From: Tenodera sinensis
Taxonomy: Eukaryota; Arthropoda; Insecta; Mantodea; Mantidae
DNA: 64,000 nucleotides
Reading direction: 5' to 3'
Assembly (NCBI GenBank): GCA_030765045.1
Contig: CM060962.1
Span: 93,902,412-93,966,411, forward strand
Positions 12,498 through 23,930 of this stretch are shown here, piece after piece. Within the stretch, counting starts at the first letter, position 1. Each line of letters starts with the position of its first letter. A program made the position numbers and the translations under genes. The notes beneath the pieces were generated by a model, which made no database searches, had not been told where the DNA came from, and worked only from the letters and a program-made list of their open reading frames with translations.

Positions 12498-13920
12498 GGT
12501 CTTTTTAAAGCTCCAGGAGGGCATTTAAATGTCCCAGTGTGAGTGGGGGTTCTTTGCTAAACTTTGTCACTATAGCTTTCAAAAGCAATTTTCGTTTTCA
12601 CTGGATTTGACTTTAGTTTCTTGCTGGGAGTTTCACTGTAGAGAGGTTGTGAGTTGGCTGTGCTGAAATGAATTTAATATATCAAGCTGAAATGCTGCGA
12701 ATCTGACATATGTTTTGCTTGAATACAGAGAAGTGCAGTCAGTGTTCTGTAATCTTGCCAGGTTATTTCAGTATTCCAGTTATATATTAGGCATTGCTTA
12801 GGTATTTAAGTTTTAAGTTGTTCATTAGTTTATAGTAAAGCAGATATTTGATGCCTTCCGTGTACAAATTAGCGAAAGCGCATTATGTAGGGGTTAGCTA
12901 AAAACAATAATTTCTAAACAATGGGAAGGCGAAAAGGAAGTTTTCATATTAAGGAATGACCAAGAAAACTTAAAATTCTCAAAAACTGTTACTGAAGCTA
13001 AGAAGAACGCAGCAGAGGGTCCTACATATGGTACTGGAGAATTTTAAGTTAACTGGATTAAAGTAAAGTACAAAAATATATTATTAAACTTTAAAATTAA
13101 TTTTTCTCAGTTCTTGTTTTTCCAGCATTTTTTACCATTCAAAATGCCTCTTGGACCATAGTTTATAGCTTATTATCTTGAAATTTTCAGGAGAGCTTCA
13201 GAGATTAAGGTATTAAAATTTATCATGCGCTGGTTAAAAAATATGAAATAATTGAGCTAAAATAAAATAGTTTTCATAAAGCATACTGAAAAAATTGAAA
13301 AATCAATAAATTGTATACAAAACATTTTTTCTCTTAAACTAATTAAATATAAACAGTGGCCATATGACAATTCCTTTATATCTGCATAATGAGCTCAAAT
13401 TAGAAATTTAGGAAAGATACAATAAACTGTAACGGCCAAGGGTTATTTCATAACAGCATATCAAAAAGTGCTTTATTATAATAAATATATTAATAATTTA
13501 AAAACTGTTTTACATTGGAATTTTGTGAATACATATATTTTATGTTCTGAGTGTGTGGGAGAAAACTCAGATCAATTGGAAGAAAACTGGATATTTTAAT
13601 GTTGATAGACACTTTGCCTTAAGGTTGAGTATGAACATCTAAGTGGTGTACAGAAAGCAAAAGTTAGATTATATGGAAACCATTAATTAAAAATCTTCAA
13701 GCCCATTTTCTTGTTGTAAATGTATCCATATAATAGGTAATTTGTTCACTAATGTAAGTTTCAGAAGACAGTAATGGATAAATATAATAAAAATAATTAT
13801 TAAATATTTACAAAGGTAAAAAGAAAACTGGTGCATTTCTCAGAGTAAGCTTACTATGCTTTTGTGATGAACTTTAATCCTGAGTAATTTAGGTCACTGA
13901 AACTGCTTTTTCATCTATCT

Positions 13921-13982
<62 letters not shown>

Positions 13983-14125
13983 GGTAAAATGAGTAATGAA
14001 GACAGATGTAAGGTACATCTTCCCTTAATGCATGAACTGGAAACAAAACCTACAGCTGGCTGATGATACTGAGAGAAAGGTTTATAAGTAATGCCACTAA
14101 TGAATAAATGAAATAAACAACTTAC
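12498..14125 (-). other. Intron sequence between gypsy element and exon
   Basis: AT-rich intron remainder. A short open stretch beginning MGRRKGSFH near 12921 is soon stopped and was not identified. The right part holds an AT dinucleotide repeat. Confidence 0.45.
13923..13979. repeat. (AT)n microsatellite
   Basis: About 57 bp of uninterrupted AT dinucleotides in the intron, some 150 bp downstream of the exon at 14126-14238. Confidence 0.95.
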
Positions 14126-14238
14126 GCTTCAGCATCACCAGTACGTCCACCTTCTAGTCCTTCTTCTCCTCCCTCTTCACCACCTTGTCCATCATCTCGT
14201 GCAGGAGATCCACTTTGAGATTTACCTTGTTTCTCTGC
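14126..14238 (-). CDS. Ca-alpha1D: Cav1 calcium channel alpha-1 exon, II-III linker (part 2)
   Basis: Internal exon encoding 37 codons plus two bases of the cytoplasmic II-III linker. It starts AEKQGKSQSGSPARDDG and continues with a glycine/glutamate-rich run (GGEEGGEEGLEGG). It begins in phase 0 directly after the acidic EEE end of the exon at 25300-25391. The acceptor is GATCACAG and the donor GTAAGT, both good. The last two bases GC join the C of the exon at 4334-4434 to give alanine. The low-complexity, charged composition is typical of this loop. I see no synprint-like segment, as expected for Cav1. Confidence 0.8.
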
Positions 14239-14929
14239 CTGTGATCAGATATATCTCTTTGTCAGTGTTAAATATAAACAGATTAATCAATCTTAAACTT
14301 GATAACTTAAATTTAGATACTTGAATCAGACCCCAACTTAGTACGTAAATGTGGCTAGTGTGGAAAAATTTAGAAAAAAAGATAAATGCTTATTTGAAGA
14401 AACCAACTGAAGTAGCTGTTGGTTCTGTGTTGTACATTTATGGCATGTAAAATAGTCTCAAGACTAACAAACAGGTCTCACACCCAATATGGAATAGAAC
14501 ACTGAGAACCACAAAAGTTAAAGAACATCTATAAATAGATTAAACAAAAGTAAGTGAAGATAAAATTGATAGGATCAAAAATAAAAGCTGAAGGGAACTA
14601 TATATATTCTGTAACATTTAGCTAGCTTATTTTGGAACCTCATACCAGCATACATATATTAATTTTTTTTTACTGTACATATGGTAGAGAACCTATTATC
14701 AACCTTTTAGTCATATACTACGGAATTTAAACTTTTAAATTTAAGTTATTTTGGCTTTCATTATTCAAACAAAGGAGTTCATTACTCTGTCTGAATCTGT
14801 ATATGTTCCTATAGGTCTCAATTATCTGCAGTAAAACTGAAGCATGAATGCACTGGTAGTGCCAGCATTACTTTGTTGACTTTATTTTAAGGGACCCTGG
14901 GACTGAATAATAACCAAAAAATTATGTTG

Positions 14930-17215
14930 TTGTTGTTGTTTTCTAGTGCCTTGCATCTGGCAATGAAGCCATTAGCATTCGTGCTTTCCAATACTTTTGA
15001 ACTGTAGTTTCTTCTGATCTTAATGCTTCACAGGTCTTCAAGTGGTATTCGTTCATTTCTGCTGGATCGTTACACAGGACACATATTGGTGAGGCTGAGA
15101 TACCTATTCTGTAGAGATGACTTGCTAAGCAGTCATGATTTGTCAATAGTCGGAAGGCTGCAACCGCTGTTTTCCTTGGTCTCTGGGAGATTATATCTGG
15201 GTTGGAAAGTAGTGTAATCCATTTTTTATCTTTGGCATTTGCTTCTATTTCTTGTAGGTATGAATGAGAAAATTTCTTAATGATCAAGCGTTTTATTGAG
15301 GAATATGAGAAATTGAATTTAGACTTTTGTTTTATTGTTGTGCCTTTCTTTGCAAGTGAGTCTGTAGCTTCATTCCCCATGACTCCACAGTGTGCTGGAA
15401 TCCATTGGAGATGAACAGTCTTATTAACTTTTTGGAGTTGTGTTAACATTTTGTAGCATTCTCTAATTTTTGTTGACTTCTTTGTAGTATTTGAACATAT
15501 TCCCTGAATTGCAGCTTTAGAATCCGAAAGAATGACTGCCTTGTTAAATTTATTTAAGGGAAGATTTAATAATTGTCGGAGAGCAATGTATATAGCCTCT
15601 ATTTCTCCATCATAATTTGTTGTGTCTCTGCCAACAGAATGATAAAAGGAAAAATGTGAACACGTAACTCCAGCTCCAGTAAGGTTTTCCTTCGAGGATC
15701 CATCAGTATGTATGTGCAGCCATTCTTCTGTGGGATACCTAGTATTGATTGTTTCCAGAGCTAGAAGTTTTTGTATTTCTTTTGGTGTGTCTGATTTACT
15801 TATTTCCTCTATTAATTCCAAACTGAAGGTAGGTTGCAATAATTCCAATGGATTTTCTCTTATAAGTAGATTTTCTCTGGTGTTAGGAATGTTCAATTTG
15901 GATTTAATCTGTGTTACCTTTTCTAGGAAACTACTATGAGTTTTAAGGATTGAAGGGGGGAGTTTCTCTTCTGTCCATTTAGAGTTTGGCAGTCGTAACA
16001 TTTTCTCGTGTTGGAGCAATGCTTGTTCTTCTATTTTTGTTGTTATTGATGGGGTCCGTGTTAAGGCAAGCATGGCATCAATAGGTGTGGATTTAACTGC
16101 TCCAGTGATTAGGCGAAGAGCCTGATTTTGTATTTGTTCAAGTTTATTGATGTTAGCATTTGCTGCTGTTATTAAAGCTTCAGAACAGTACAAGAGGTTT
16201 GGTTTAACATACATTTTGTATGTTGTGTTAAGGACTCTCCTTGAGCAGCCCCATTTAGCACCAGCTAACCTTTTCAGGATTTGCAGTTTCTTTTCAACCT
16301 TTTCTGAGATGTTTGTTATATGTTTTTTCCAACTTAGCTTTCTGTCGAAAGTGATGCCTAAGTATTTGGCATCATCAACTGCTTTGAGTGGTTTACCATT
16401 ATAATTTATGTTAATATTAACTGGTTTGTATTTTAGTGTAAATAATTCATAATTTGTTTTTTCCACATTGATAGTCATGAGGTTTTTGGAGCTCCATTCA
16501 TGTACTTTTTTTAGGGCTGTTTCTATTCTGTCTTTAATTAATTCAGGTTTTTTTGGAGAGCCTGAAGTCCAAATGACTACATCGTCAGCAAATAAAGCAA
16601 TTTTGGTTTCTAAAGTTTTTATTATTGATGGAAGGTCATTTATATATATGTTAAAGAGTGTTGTGCTCAGAGCAGCACCTTGTGGAAGTCCTCAGTGTGT
16701 TTGTTTATATTTGGAAATGTATGTATTATATTTTGTGGCACAAAATCTTTGTGAAATAAACTGAGTTATCCATTTAAGAATGTTACTTTTCACACCTATT
16801 GATTGCAACTTCTCAATTAATTTGTTTCTCCAGACTGAGTCATATGCTGATTTAAAATCAATGAATACTGCTAAGGTATCCTCCTTTCTATTGAAAGCTT
16901 CCTTGATGTCTTGGCTTAGTAGGAGTACATTTTCACTTGTACTATGATTCTGTCTGAAGCCGGTCTGTGAACTATTAATTAAGTTGTAATATTCTAGGAA
17001 CCAGTTAAGTCTAGATGCCACCATTCTTTCCATCACTTTTGCAATAACACTGGTCAAAGATATTGGTCTGAAACTATTAATATTGCTTGAGGGTTTGTTT
17101 TTCTTTAAAATCGGGATGATAATGGCTTTTTTCCAGTCGATCAAATCAAATTGACGATTTTTAAGCTTATGCATATAAATGCTCCCCATACCTTCAGTCA
17201 TCGGTTGCCAGTGAA
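14930..17215 (-). mobile_element. Non-LTR retrotransposon LINE-A, 5'-truncated
   Basis: Antisense copy containing the RT and RNase H part of a LINE. The 3' end, at the left, carries a short AAC-repeat tail (seen as TTG repeats on the + strand at 14930-14940). The 5' end is cut off near 17215, within the N-terminal part of RT, so the endonuclease is missing. The same 3' end occurs as a nested copy at 45155-45461. No clear target duplication was found. Confidence 0.85.
14943..17201 (-). pseudogene. LINE-A reverse transcriptase / RNase H, one in-frame stop
   Basis: A frame of 753 codons with a single internal TGA at 16692-16694, where the related LINE-B has cysteine before GLPQG. RT motifs in order: WKKAIIIPILKKNKP, FRPISLTSVIAKVMERM, TGFRQNHST, VFIDFKSAYDSVW, GLPQGAALSTT and an intact FADD box (near 16585). 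RNase H follows: IHTDGSS, DGEIEAIYIAL, LSDSKAAI and WIPAHCGVMGNEATD, so the acidic catalytic residues look intact. The C-terminus has a cysteine/histidine motif (CVLCNDPAEMNEYHLKTC). RT plus C-terminal RNase H is known from I/Jockey-related LINEs. The frame is open apart from this stop, suggesting a fairly young insertion. Confidence 0.85.
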
Positions 17216-18033
17216 ATTTTTTAGATCCGCTAGTTTTGAAGGTCTAGCACAGGCTTTAAATGCCATGTGCACTACCTTTAAACACCCCCTTTTCTGCTTA
17301 ACCATCTCTTTCTGCTGAATTTGGTTGTTTTTGTGTGCTTTTGGCCCATATTTTATTCAAATATTGCTGAAAATTTGTATAGCGATATATTGTGCTGCTA
17401 TCTGGCGAGATGCCAGTGAGCTATTACTACATATTCAATATAAAATCCGTAATGAGTTTTAGGTCAAACAAGTAATCAGACTCATGATCATGATGCATGT
17501 CTATAGAAAAATTGGTTTTTCTCGACATTACATTTTTTAGTATACTATGTGCTCCAGCTGCATTAAATATTGTGCTATGCTCCTAGAATTTTTCCAGCAT
17601 GTCCTATATTTATGTGGCTTCAATCTCAGTCTCTGGTTTCAACATATGAAAATTTGTTTAGCTTTAAAAACAATTAAAGGCACAAAAAAATTTTTAACAA
17701 ATATTTTAAGGATCCATCAAAGCAAAGAAATTAATTACTTTAAAAGTAACTATTTTTTCTTCCTGCCAGAGACTGATGGTGTTTCTTAGGCAATAAGGGT
17801 TTATGAAATAATAAAACTGTTGTGATATTTCAGTTTTTGAGATGGCTGGAGTATCTTGAATATTAAGGTATTTTCGCACTGTGAATAAATTGAATAATTA
17901 ATTCTCTCAAAACTATAAATCAAATTGAGCTGAAACTTTGTGTGATAGTTTATAACATAAACACCCTTAAGCGTGGAAAGTATTGATTTCATACCTATAA
18001 AAATATACAAAATTCAGTCCCAAGGTCCCTTAA

Positions 18034-19640
18034 GATGTTTAATTTACATCCATTAACTGGCTAGGGGGATGTCCAATGGCAGTGAATGAAAGAAATGGTT
18101 GAAATGAGGCTAAGTTATTGATGCGATATATATACCACTACTAGTAGTAACTTTCTTTCACTGCACATCAGCTGGCACTAAGCGTTATCTACACTAACAA
18201 TGTGGAACTAATCACGTCACTGGGACTCAAAAGTTTAGCAACCTGTTTTCCTCAAGCAAATGTTAAGCTATCGTAAAATTTACAAATAGATTACCAAGTG
18301 CCATATCAGCTGAAGTTATTCAAGGTTACCGTCACCAAACAATGTGCATGGAAAGCAGAATAAAGCATTTTTGACTTCACAATCACAGAACCATTTATTT
18401 TTTTGTACAAATGTCTAATTTAGTTCCTACGGTTATAACAGTCTCCTTTTTGTTCTATATTTATGTGCAGATCAGGAGCAGATCTTCCCAGGTGTTTCAG
18501 TTTCACTTTGTCTTTTAATGATAATGTAGAAAATGGACTACTTGGTAAAAACTTTATTTGTGTTACCCACATAAAGAAAAGATCACATAGTCATGTATTT
18601 AACGGTTTTCCCAGCAGAAGCAGATTTCATCCTTAGCCCTCTGCTGTAGTAACATTGGCAATGCAGGTAACATTACTAGAAAACAATGATCAATTTAATT
18701 TTAAGTATGAACAATGGAAAATGAATGACAAATGTGATGTTGCAAAACACAATTTTCCAGTAACTTTTACACTGAAAAGTAGTAATAAATGCCTCATTTC
18801 TGAGGTCTCAAAATTTTGTCTCAGACTCTGTTTTAGGTTATGTATAAGTTGGTATGTTTGACATGTGCTGCCAATGATAGCCGTGACAGAAACTATCTGG
18901 CACGGATTTTGCCCATCTCCTTACCCCTCCACCTGTCGCTAGTATTGCAAGTGACATCTGCAAAGCTGTCAATCCATGCCAAAAATGAGCTGGCATGGAT
19001 CCATAGAAGAATAACATAATAATGTTGCAAACTGTTCCATAACTTTTTGTTATTAGGTTAGGCATTTCATTGCACTTTGAAGAATATTAAGCCTAACTAT
19101 ATTTAGAGTATACAAACAATTTAAAATAGATATTTTTTCCCTTTTTAAGGTAGTACCATGGCACGGAGGCACTGTGCCTTGAGCCCCCCTGATTATGTGT
19201 AGTACATTAGGCTACAAATGGGTATTACAAGCATCATATATTACTACTTACAAAAGTTTGTAGAAGTATCGCTACTTGAAGAAACAGAATATGTGCATAT
19301 ACCAATGTCCATGTCTACCATGAAGCAATCTCTTAACACCTGTTTACACCTGCAGAAACAGGGGTGGTTCCTCTGTACATGCTACTGTGCTGCAGCACGC
19401 AAAAAAGTTTCAGAAATAACCAACTTTAAATATTTTACAACACTTTAGTTGTAAACGAGCTTTGATAATGTATGAGTTATAGTGTGTTAGACAGACGCAG
19501 TGTGCGTTGTCCACAGCAGCATGGAAGAGCGTTGTAAGATAGCAATGTTACAGATTTGCCCCTCCTCTACCTTTCCACACCCACTCTGCCTTCACAGCAC
19601 TGTACTGTGCTGCAGTCAGTGACACACATTCTACTAGTCA
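18034..19640. other. Intron stretch without recognised genes
   Basis: AT-rich intron sequence. Short open frames on both strands have no recognisable domain and I see no clear repeat boundaries. Confidence 0.4.
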
Positions 19641-19649
19641 GCATGCTTG

Positions 19650-20130
19650 TACATTTGCAGTGTGATATTCTCCTCTCAAGCATCTGTGTTGAATAAAACA
19701 CGTGGAAATGAATTCAGTGGACTCTCTGTTATAGAATTATTCTCTACTCAATCTTTTGAAGAAAAAATTAATGTTAAAACACTTGGAAGACCTACTCCTG
19801 GTATTAGCATTGTTCAGACAGCCAAGGGAAGAAGAGCTACTGGTACTTACATAAGGCATTTTCATAGTGACATTTTTGCAAAATATTCATGGATGTGCGA
19901 TTGTGAAATTCAAAATGCCCTGCTTTCCTTCCCTGTTGTTTGGAAGTAATGATTCCTGGTCAAAAAATGGCATAAAGGACTTAGGCCATTAAAATGAATA
20001 TGCAAATAAGCATGTATCGAGTTGGAAACACTTGAGTAAAGTCCTGGGTCTCACTACTCTTGGTGCAGTAAACATTGGTGTACAGCTCTGTTCTGCATAT
20101 AGCGAGTCTCAAACTAAAAGATCTGATGTG
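19650..20130 (+). pseudogene. hAT-type transposase fragment (TTF zinc-finger part)
   Basis: The frame 19647-19949 contains KTLGRPTPGISIVQTAKG, then FAKYSWMCDCEIQNALLSF. This resembles the N-terminal TTF-type zinc-finger domain of ZMYM1-like hAT transposases (GRP..., W.CGC...NA..CFPC). After a frame change near 19945 similarity continues with DSWSKNGIKDLGH and LGLTTLGAVNIGVQLCSAY. Some expected cysteines are lost. The DUF4371 and dimerisation parts do not follow, so it is a truncated relic. It leads into the dispersed repeat at 20115-20445. Confidence 0.6.
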
Positions 20131-20445
20131 TTGCACTCATATGACTTTCTCTACTCTTGTACTAACCATTCTTACAAACTCTTATCTTCATGTTAATACA
20201 GATAAAGATTTTCAGAAATTATCTTATTGCTTATTTTCTTGTAGATGCAAGGGGAATATGGGCATACAGTAGGCTTTGAGAGATAGTCAAATCTTTTAAA
20301 CCTTTCAATTCCGTTCTCTTTGCATGGTTAACACATGAAAAATGAATAACAATGTTCCATTTGATAGAAGCATAAGTTCTCCAATACTCACACAAATAAA
20401 AAGCAATATCTACGAAATGGTTCACTCTACAAAAAAATTTATTTG
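20115..20445 (+). repeat. Dispersed repeat copy 1
   Basis: About 330 bp, starting CTGATGTGTTGCACTC and ending at GGTTCACTCTAC. It matches 30520-30850 along nearly its whole length with scattered differences. A partial copy lies near 22070-22170, and a short reversed match near 30026-30060. It follows a hAT fragment here, so it may be non-coding sequence of a hAT element; that is inference. Confidence 0.7.
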
Positions 20446-20470
20446 GCGACTTGGTTCACTCATGCCATGA

Positions 20471-20798
20471 AAATATTTTTTGTTGTTGTTAGCTGATGCT
20501 GGATTTCTGACAATGAAGTCATTAATCCTCTTGCTCTCCAATATTTTTCACTGATGGATGGGGCACTAGAAGTGGCCGGGCAGTTGATATTGAAGAGAGC
20601 AATAGCAGTAATAGTAACCGCTTTTTAAAGAGCACCATATTTTTATGTTTTGGCGGTTACATCGCTCTCTCACAACCCCCAGAATGTCTGGAGGACCACA
20701 CCTGTCGTTGGTTTACGGGTCTCACTGACCTGACCGGGAGAGTTATCAAAATAAATTCACCGACCATATCCTCTGATTACCAATCAGAGGACGTATTA
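20471..20798 (-). mobile_element. 328-bp LINE deletion derivative (presumed 5' end joined to 3' end)
   Basis: CATGCCATGA at 20461-20470 and 20799-20808 is a 10-bp target duplication. On the minus strand the last ~100 bp match the LINE-B 3' end, with the AACAAC tail at 20480-20490. The first ~210 bp are GC-richer, absent from the truncated LINE copies here, and start near a perfect 9-bp-stem, 3-base-loop hairpin (20770-20790). The simplest reading is a 5' UTR joined directly to a 3' end, giving a short non-autonomous element. No coding sequence is apparent. Confidence 0.7.
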
Positions 20799-20808
20799 CA
20801 TGCCATGA

Positions 20809-22511
20809 CAGGTCAGCATGTTAGGGGTTAATATTTTAGAGAAATGGAGAGGTTGGAAAAATAAAGACTCCCTAGCCCTCGGGAACCCTAATAGCATCGG
20901 GGCCGGAAGAGAACAAGAGATGACCAAGGTAAGGTCAGATAGAAAAGTTACAGTGAGGAGCAAAACACCAGTAAGTGGAAGTAATGTTGTTACACAAGTA
21001 TATACAAGACAGTTATTTGATGCTACACAAAGTGGCCCAGAATGGACTATACTAACATACAGCAATTGTAATTGGGCCGCTCTTTATGTTTCCAGTTTGG
21101 CTTCTTTGATTCTGGCTTTGGGGTGGCTTAATTTATGGCATTTGTGGCACACTGTTTTGGGGGCAATGTTCACAATTTAGGGGTGAGGAAGTGAGTGCCC
21201 CACACCTAATCGCATAGCAACATTGTTGCTCTTTGCTGTTCCTAGATTAAGTGTAATAGTATGGGTTCTACCCCTTCTTAAAGCACTTGTAAATTTCATT
21301 GCAAATAACTTGGCATCAAAGTCATCGATTTTTGAAAATTATTTTACCTTATTTCCCAGTTTCTTTGGAGTTTTTGGACCTCTCTTGACAATTTTCCTAT
21401 TGGTAGGTCTGCTTAATTTGAATATTTTTGCAGTTTTTGAAATAGGTCCCTTGCTTAACATTTTCTCGCACACACACTCATACACATTTTGAACCAAAAT
21501 CTGCAATTGTTTTGTAAGTCATGTGGTGGATTTTTACACTTCGTGCAGAACAAGATATTTCACTGTGTTGCGGTTGGGGCTCATTTGCATTTAAGCGTTC
21601 ATTGCAGGGGATAAAGAACAAGGTATTTCATGTGGTTCTGGATGGAATTCACTTAGATCAATGCATTCGTTTGGTGCAGAAGATGAAACATCTTGCCATG
21701 GTCTCCACATTTTGTTATGAGGCAATATTTACCTACACTAAATTTAAAACTTGAATCACTAGAAACTATACATGTTACGCAGAATTCAAACAACCACTCA
21801 GCACTAAGGTTTTTCTTCAACTAATCCTAAGAGCAGCAGCTCAAACTATTGGCAACATGGGACAGCCCTTGTATTTAGCATGTGGTTTTGAGGCTTGCAC
21901 AAATTGCTGGGGAAATGGTGAAACCTTCACATCAGGGGTGGAAAAAGGTCACTTTGTAAGGAACTGGAAAGCCGACTTTTGTGGAAACTACACATATGGT
22001 AGATATACTAATATGAGAATGCAAAAGTGATTTAACCCCCTAGAAAAGACACTCATTTATATACAGGTTCTACAAACTATTCTTACAAAGGCTGATCTTT
22101 CTGTTCTTCATGTTAATAGAGATGAACTCTTACAGAAATTATTAGTTTTTGTTGTAGGTACAAGGGAATAGAGGAAACCAAATTAATGGCCAGATGTTTA
22201 AAATTGGGATGCCATATGCTGCTCTTAAAATTTCACTGCCTTTTTCTGACATGAAAAACAATTGATGAGCATCAAAGCTTTAAAAAATGACAAGATTTTG
22301 AAAAATTTGAACTAATAATAATGAATATCTCAGAAATGACTAATGCCATATAAAAATTTATTTGAAATAAGTTGTGTTAAAGAGACCTACATTTTTTGCA
22401 GAGTATGTTTTCATCTAACAAAATTCCTTCTGAATGAAGAGAACTTCAAAAGGCTATTGCCTGAAAATCCCACACAAATAATTTACTTGTCATATAAATA
22501 TATATATATAT
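20809..22511. other. Intron stretch with unassigned open frames
   Basis: Holds a 120-codon frame (20818-21180) and several shorter ones without a recognised domain, plus a partial copy of the dispersed repeat near 22070-22170. I would not call a gene here. The sequence ends in a TA-rich run just before the LINE tail insertion. Confidence 0.4.
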
Positions 22512-22527
22512 ATATTGTGACATAGAT

Positions 22528-22701
22528 TGGGATATATTCTTCACCACTCTGTACTCTATGTGATCTGCAAGAGGAAATGGATCGAGATCACCTTCAAATA
22601 TGCCCGGCCACTTCTAATGCCCCATCCATCAGTGAAAAATATTGGAGAGCAAGAGGATTAATGACTTCATTGTCAGAAATCCAGCATTAGCTAACAACAA
22701 C
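22528..22701 (+). mobile_element. LINE-B 3' tail, strongly 5'-truncated copy
   Basis: About 165 bp nearly identical to 46206-46390, the 3' end of LINE-B, including the cysteine motif region and the terminal AACAAC tail. It is flanked by ATATTGTGACATAGAT (22512-22527) and ATATTGTGACACAGAT (22702-22717), a 16-bp target duplication with one mismatch. The high identity suggests recent activity of this LINE family. Confidence 0.9.
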
Positions 22702-22717
22702 ATATTGTGACACAGAT

Positions 22718-23930
22718 ACAACCAAGCTTCCAAGCGATGATGATGTGATCTTAGCAATTGACAGCATCATCAAAAAACAAAAAATAAACATTCATGGAAA
22801 ACATCCCATAAATTAGATGCACCTTGGCTGACATTACATGAAATTATTCAAACCTACTTAATATGCAATTTTCAGTCTTTGTTGATGTTAGTCAAAAATG
22901 TGTACAATGAGGAATGTCTGTCATGCTCAATAGACTTCAGATTGTGCAATAAATATTTTCATTGTCTTGAGGGTTCCCAGAAAATTCAAAACTAGCCTAG
23001 GTTATCAGAGCCTCAGTGGGCAACCTTGTGCAAATATGGATTGTTCTGCACAAGGAAACTGACAAGTAACCTGACAGCTTCTAAAACTGTTTGGCAGACA
23101 TTTTGATTACATTCTGTCAATGTTCAGCTTTCCAGTGTTCTCTGATTTATAGAACATTGCATAACTCTTTACCACCTGTGCCATAATGCAATAACAATAC
23201 AATTGCAGAGACCAACAAATAACCATTTCATTTTGATTCCCTTATGCAACAATTTCATCCTTTTTAACTATTATTTTCTTTTAAAAATCAGAGTTTACAT
23301 AATAAACAGATAATTTCCATAGCATATTCTTATTATACATGTTGTTTTAATCATTAAAGCTTAATGTTTTGGTACAAAAATGTGCTAATTACTGTATTTC
23401 ATTGCATAATCATTTCACTTTTTATGCTTTTTTTTAAAATAAAAACATACGATGCAACCATTATATAGGATAAATTATTTAAGATTGGTTGTGCTAACTT
23501 ACAATCAATAGCGTACAGTTACAGGAATAAGAACGAGTTTGACCATATTCAGGTACCACCACATTATGCTGCTCAAAGTTGAAATAAAAGGAGAGGGGAA
23601 GGAGGGTGAACAAAAGTACCGTGTGAATCTGAAGCTGAAATGCAAACACCTACTCTAATAAAAAAATAATGAATAAATAATGGCAATTATATTTATTGAA
23701 CTAAACACCAATATTTATTTGCAAAGGCATTTACGATATTGTTGAAGTGCATGTACCTTTAACTGGAGCCAACATTATCAGATTATTGTGTAACTCTTCA
23801 ATATATACTTGCACCTCGGTACCAATTTCTAGGAACTTACAGGCTCACGAAAAGAGCACCTTGTAAATCTTGTAAATTCCATGAACATTCATTTTGCTCA
23901 CATCTCTTACAAATTTTTTTACTCACTGAA
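22718..23930. other. Intron stretch without recognised genes
   Basis: AT-rich sequence. Part of it (near 23390-23415) matches the reverse complement of about 24985-25010, hinting that the inverted repeat at 23931-24745 was once longer. Nothing coding is seen. Confidence 0.4.

Larger units (their letters stand above)
14891..18029. mobile_element. TTAA-flanked terminal-inverted-repeat DNA element carrying a LINE
   Basis: TTAA at 14887-14890 and 18030-18033 flanks 18-bp inverted ends. Left reads GGGACCCTGGGACTGAAT; right, reversed, reads GGGACCTTGGGACTGAAT (17 of 18 match). A TTAA target site is known for piggyBac and Kolobok elements; the family is not decided. Apart from the LINE at about 14930-17215, the element holds roughly 850 bp of AT-rich sequence without a recognisable transposase. 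It is probably a non-autonomous copy that later received the LINE. Confidence 0.75.

Noticed and set aside
14943..17201. Host gene with RNase H domain
   Set aside because: The RT motifs, the AAC tail and a second truncated copy inserted elsewhere show that it is a LINE.
20818..21180. 120-codon open frame as a host gene
   Set aside because: It starts beside a transposon duplication, has no recognisable domain and no support from the other copies of nearby repeats. It may be a retroelement remnant.
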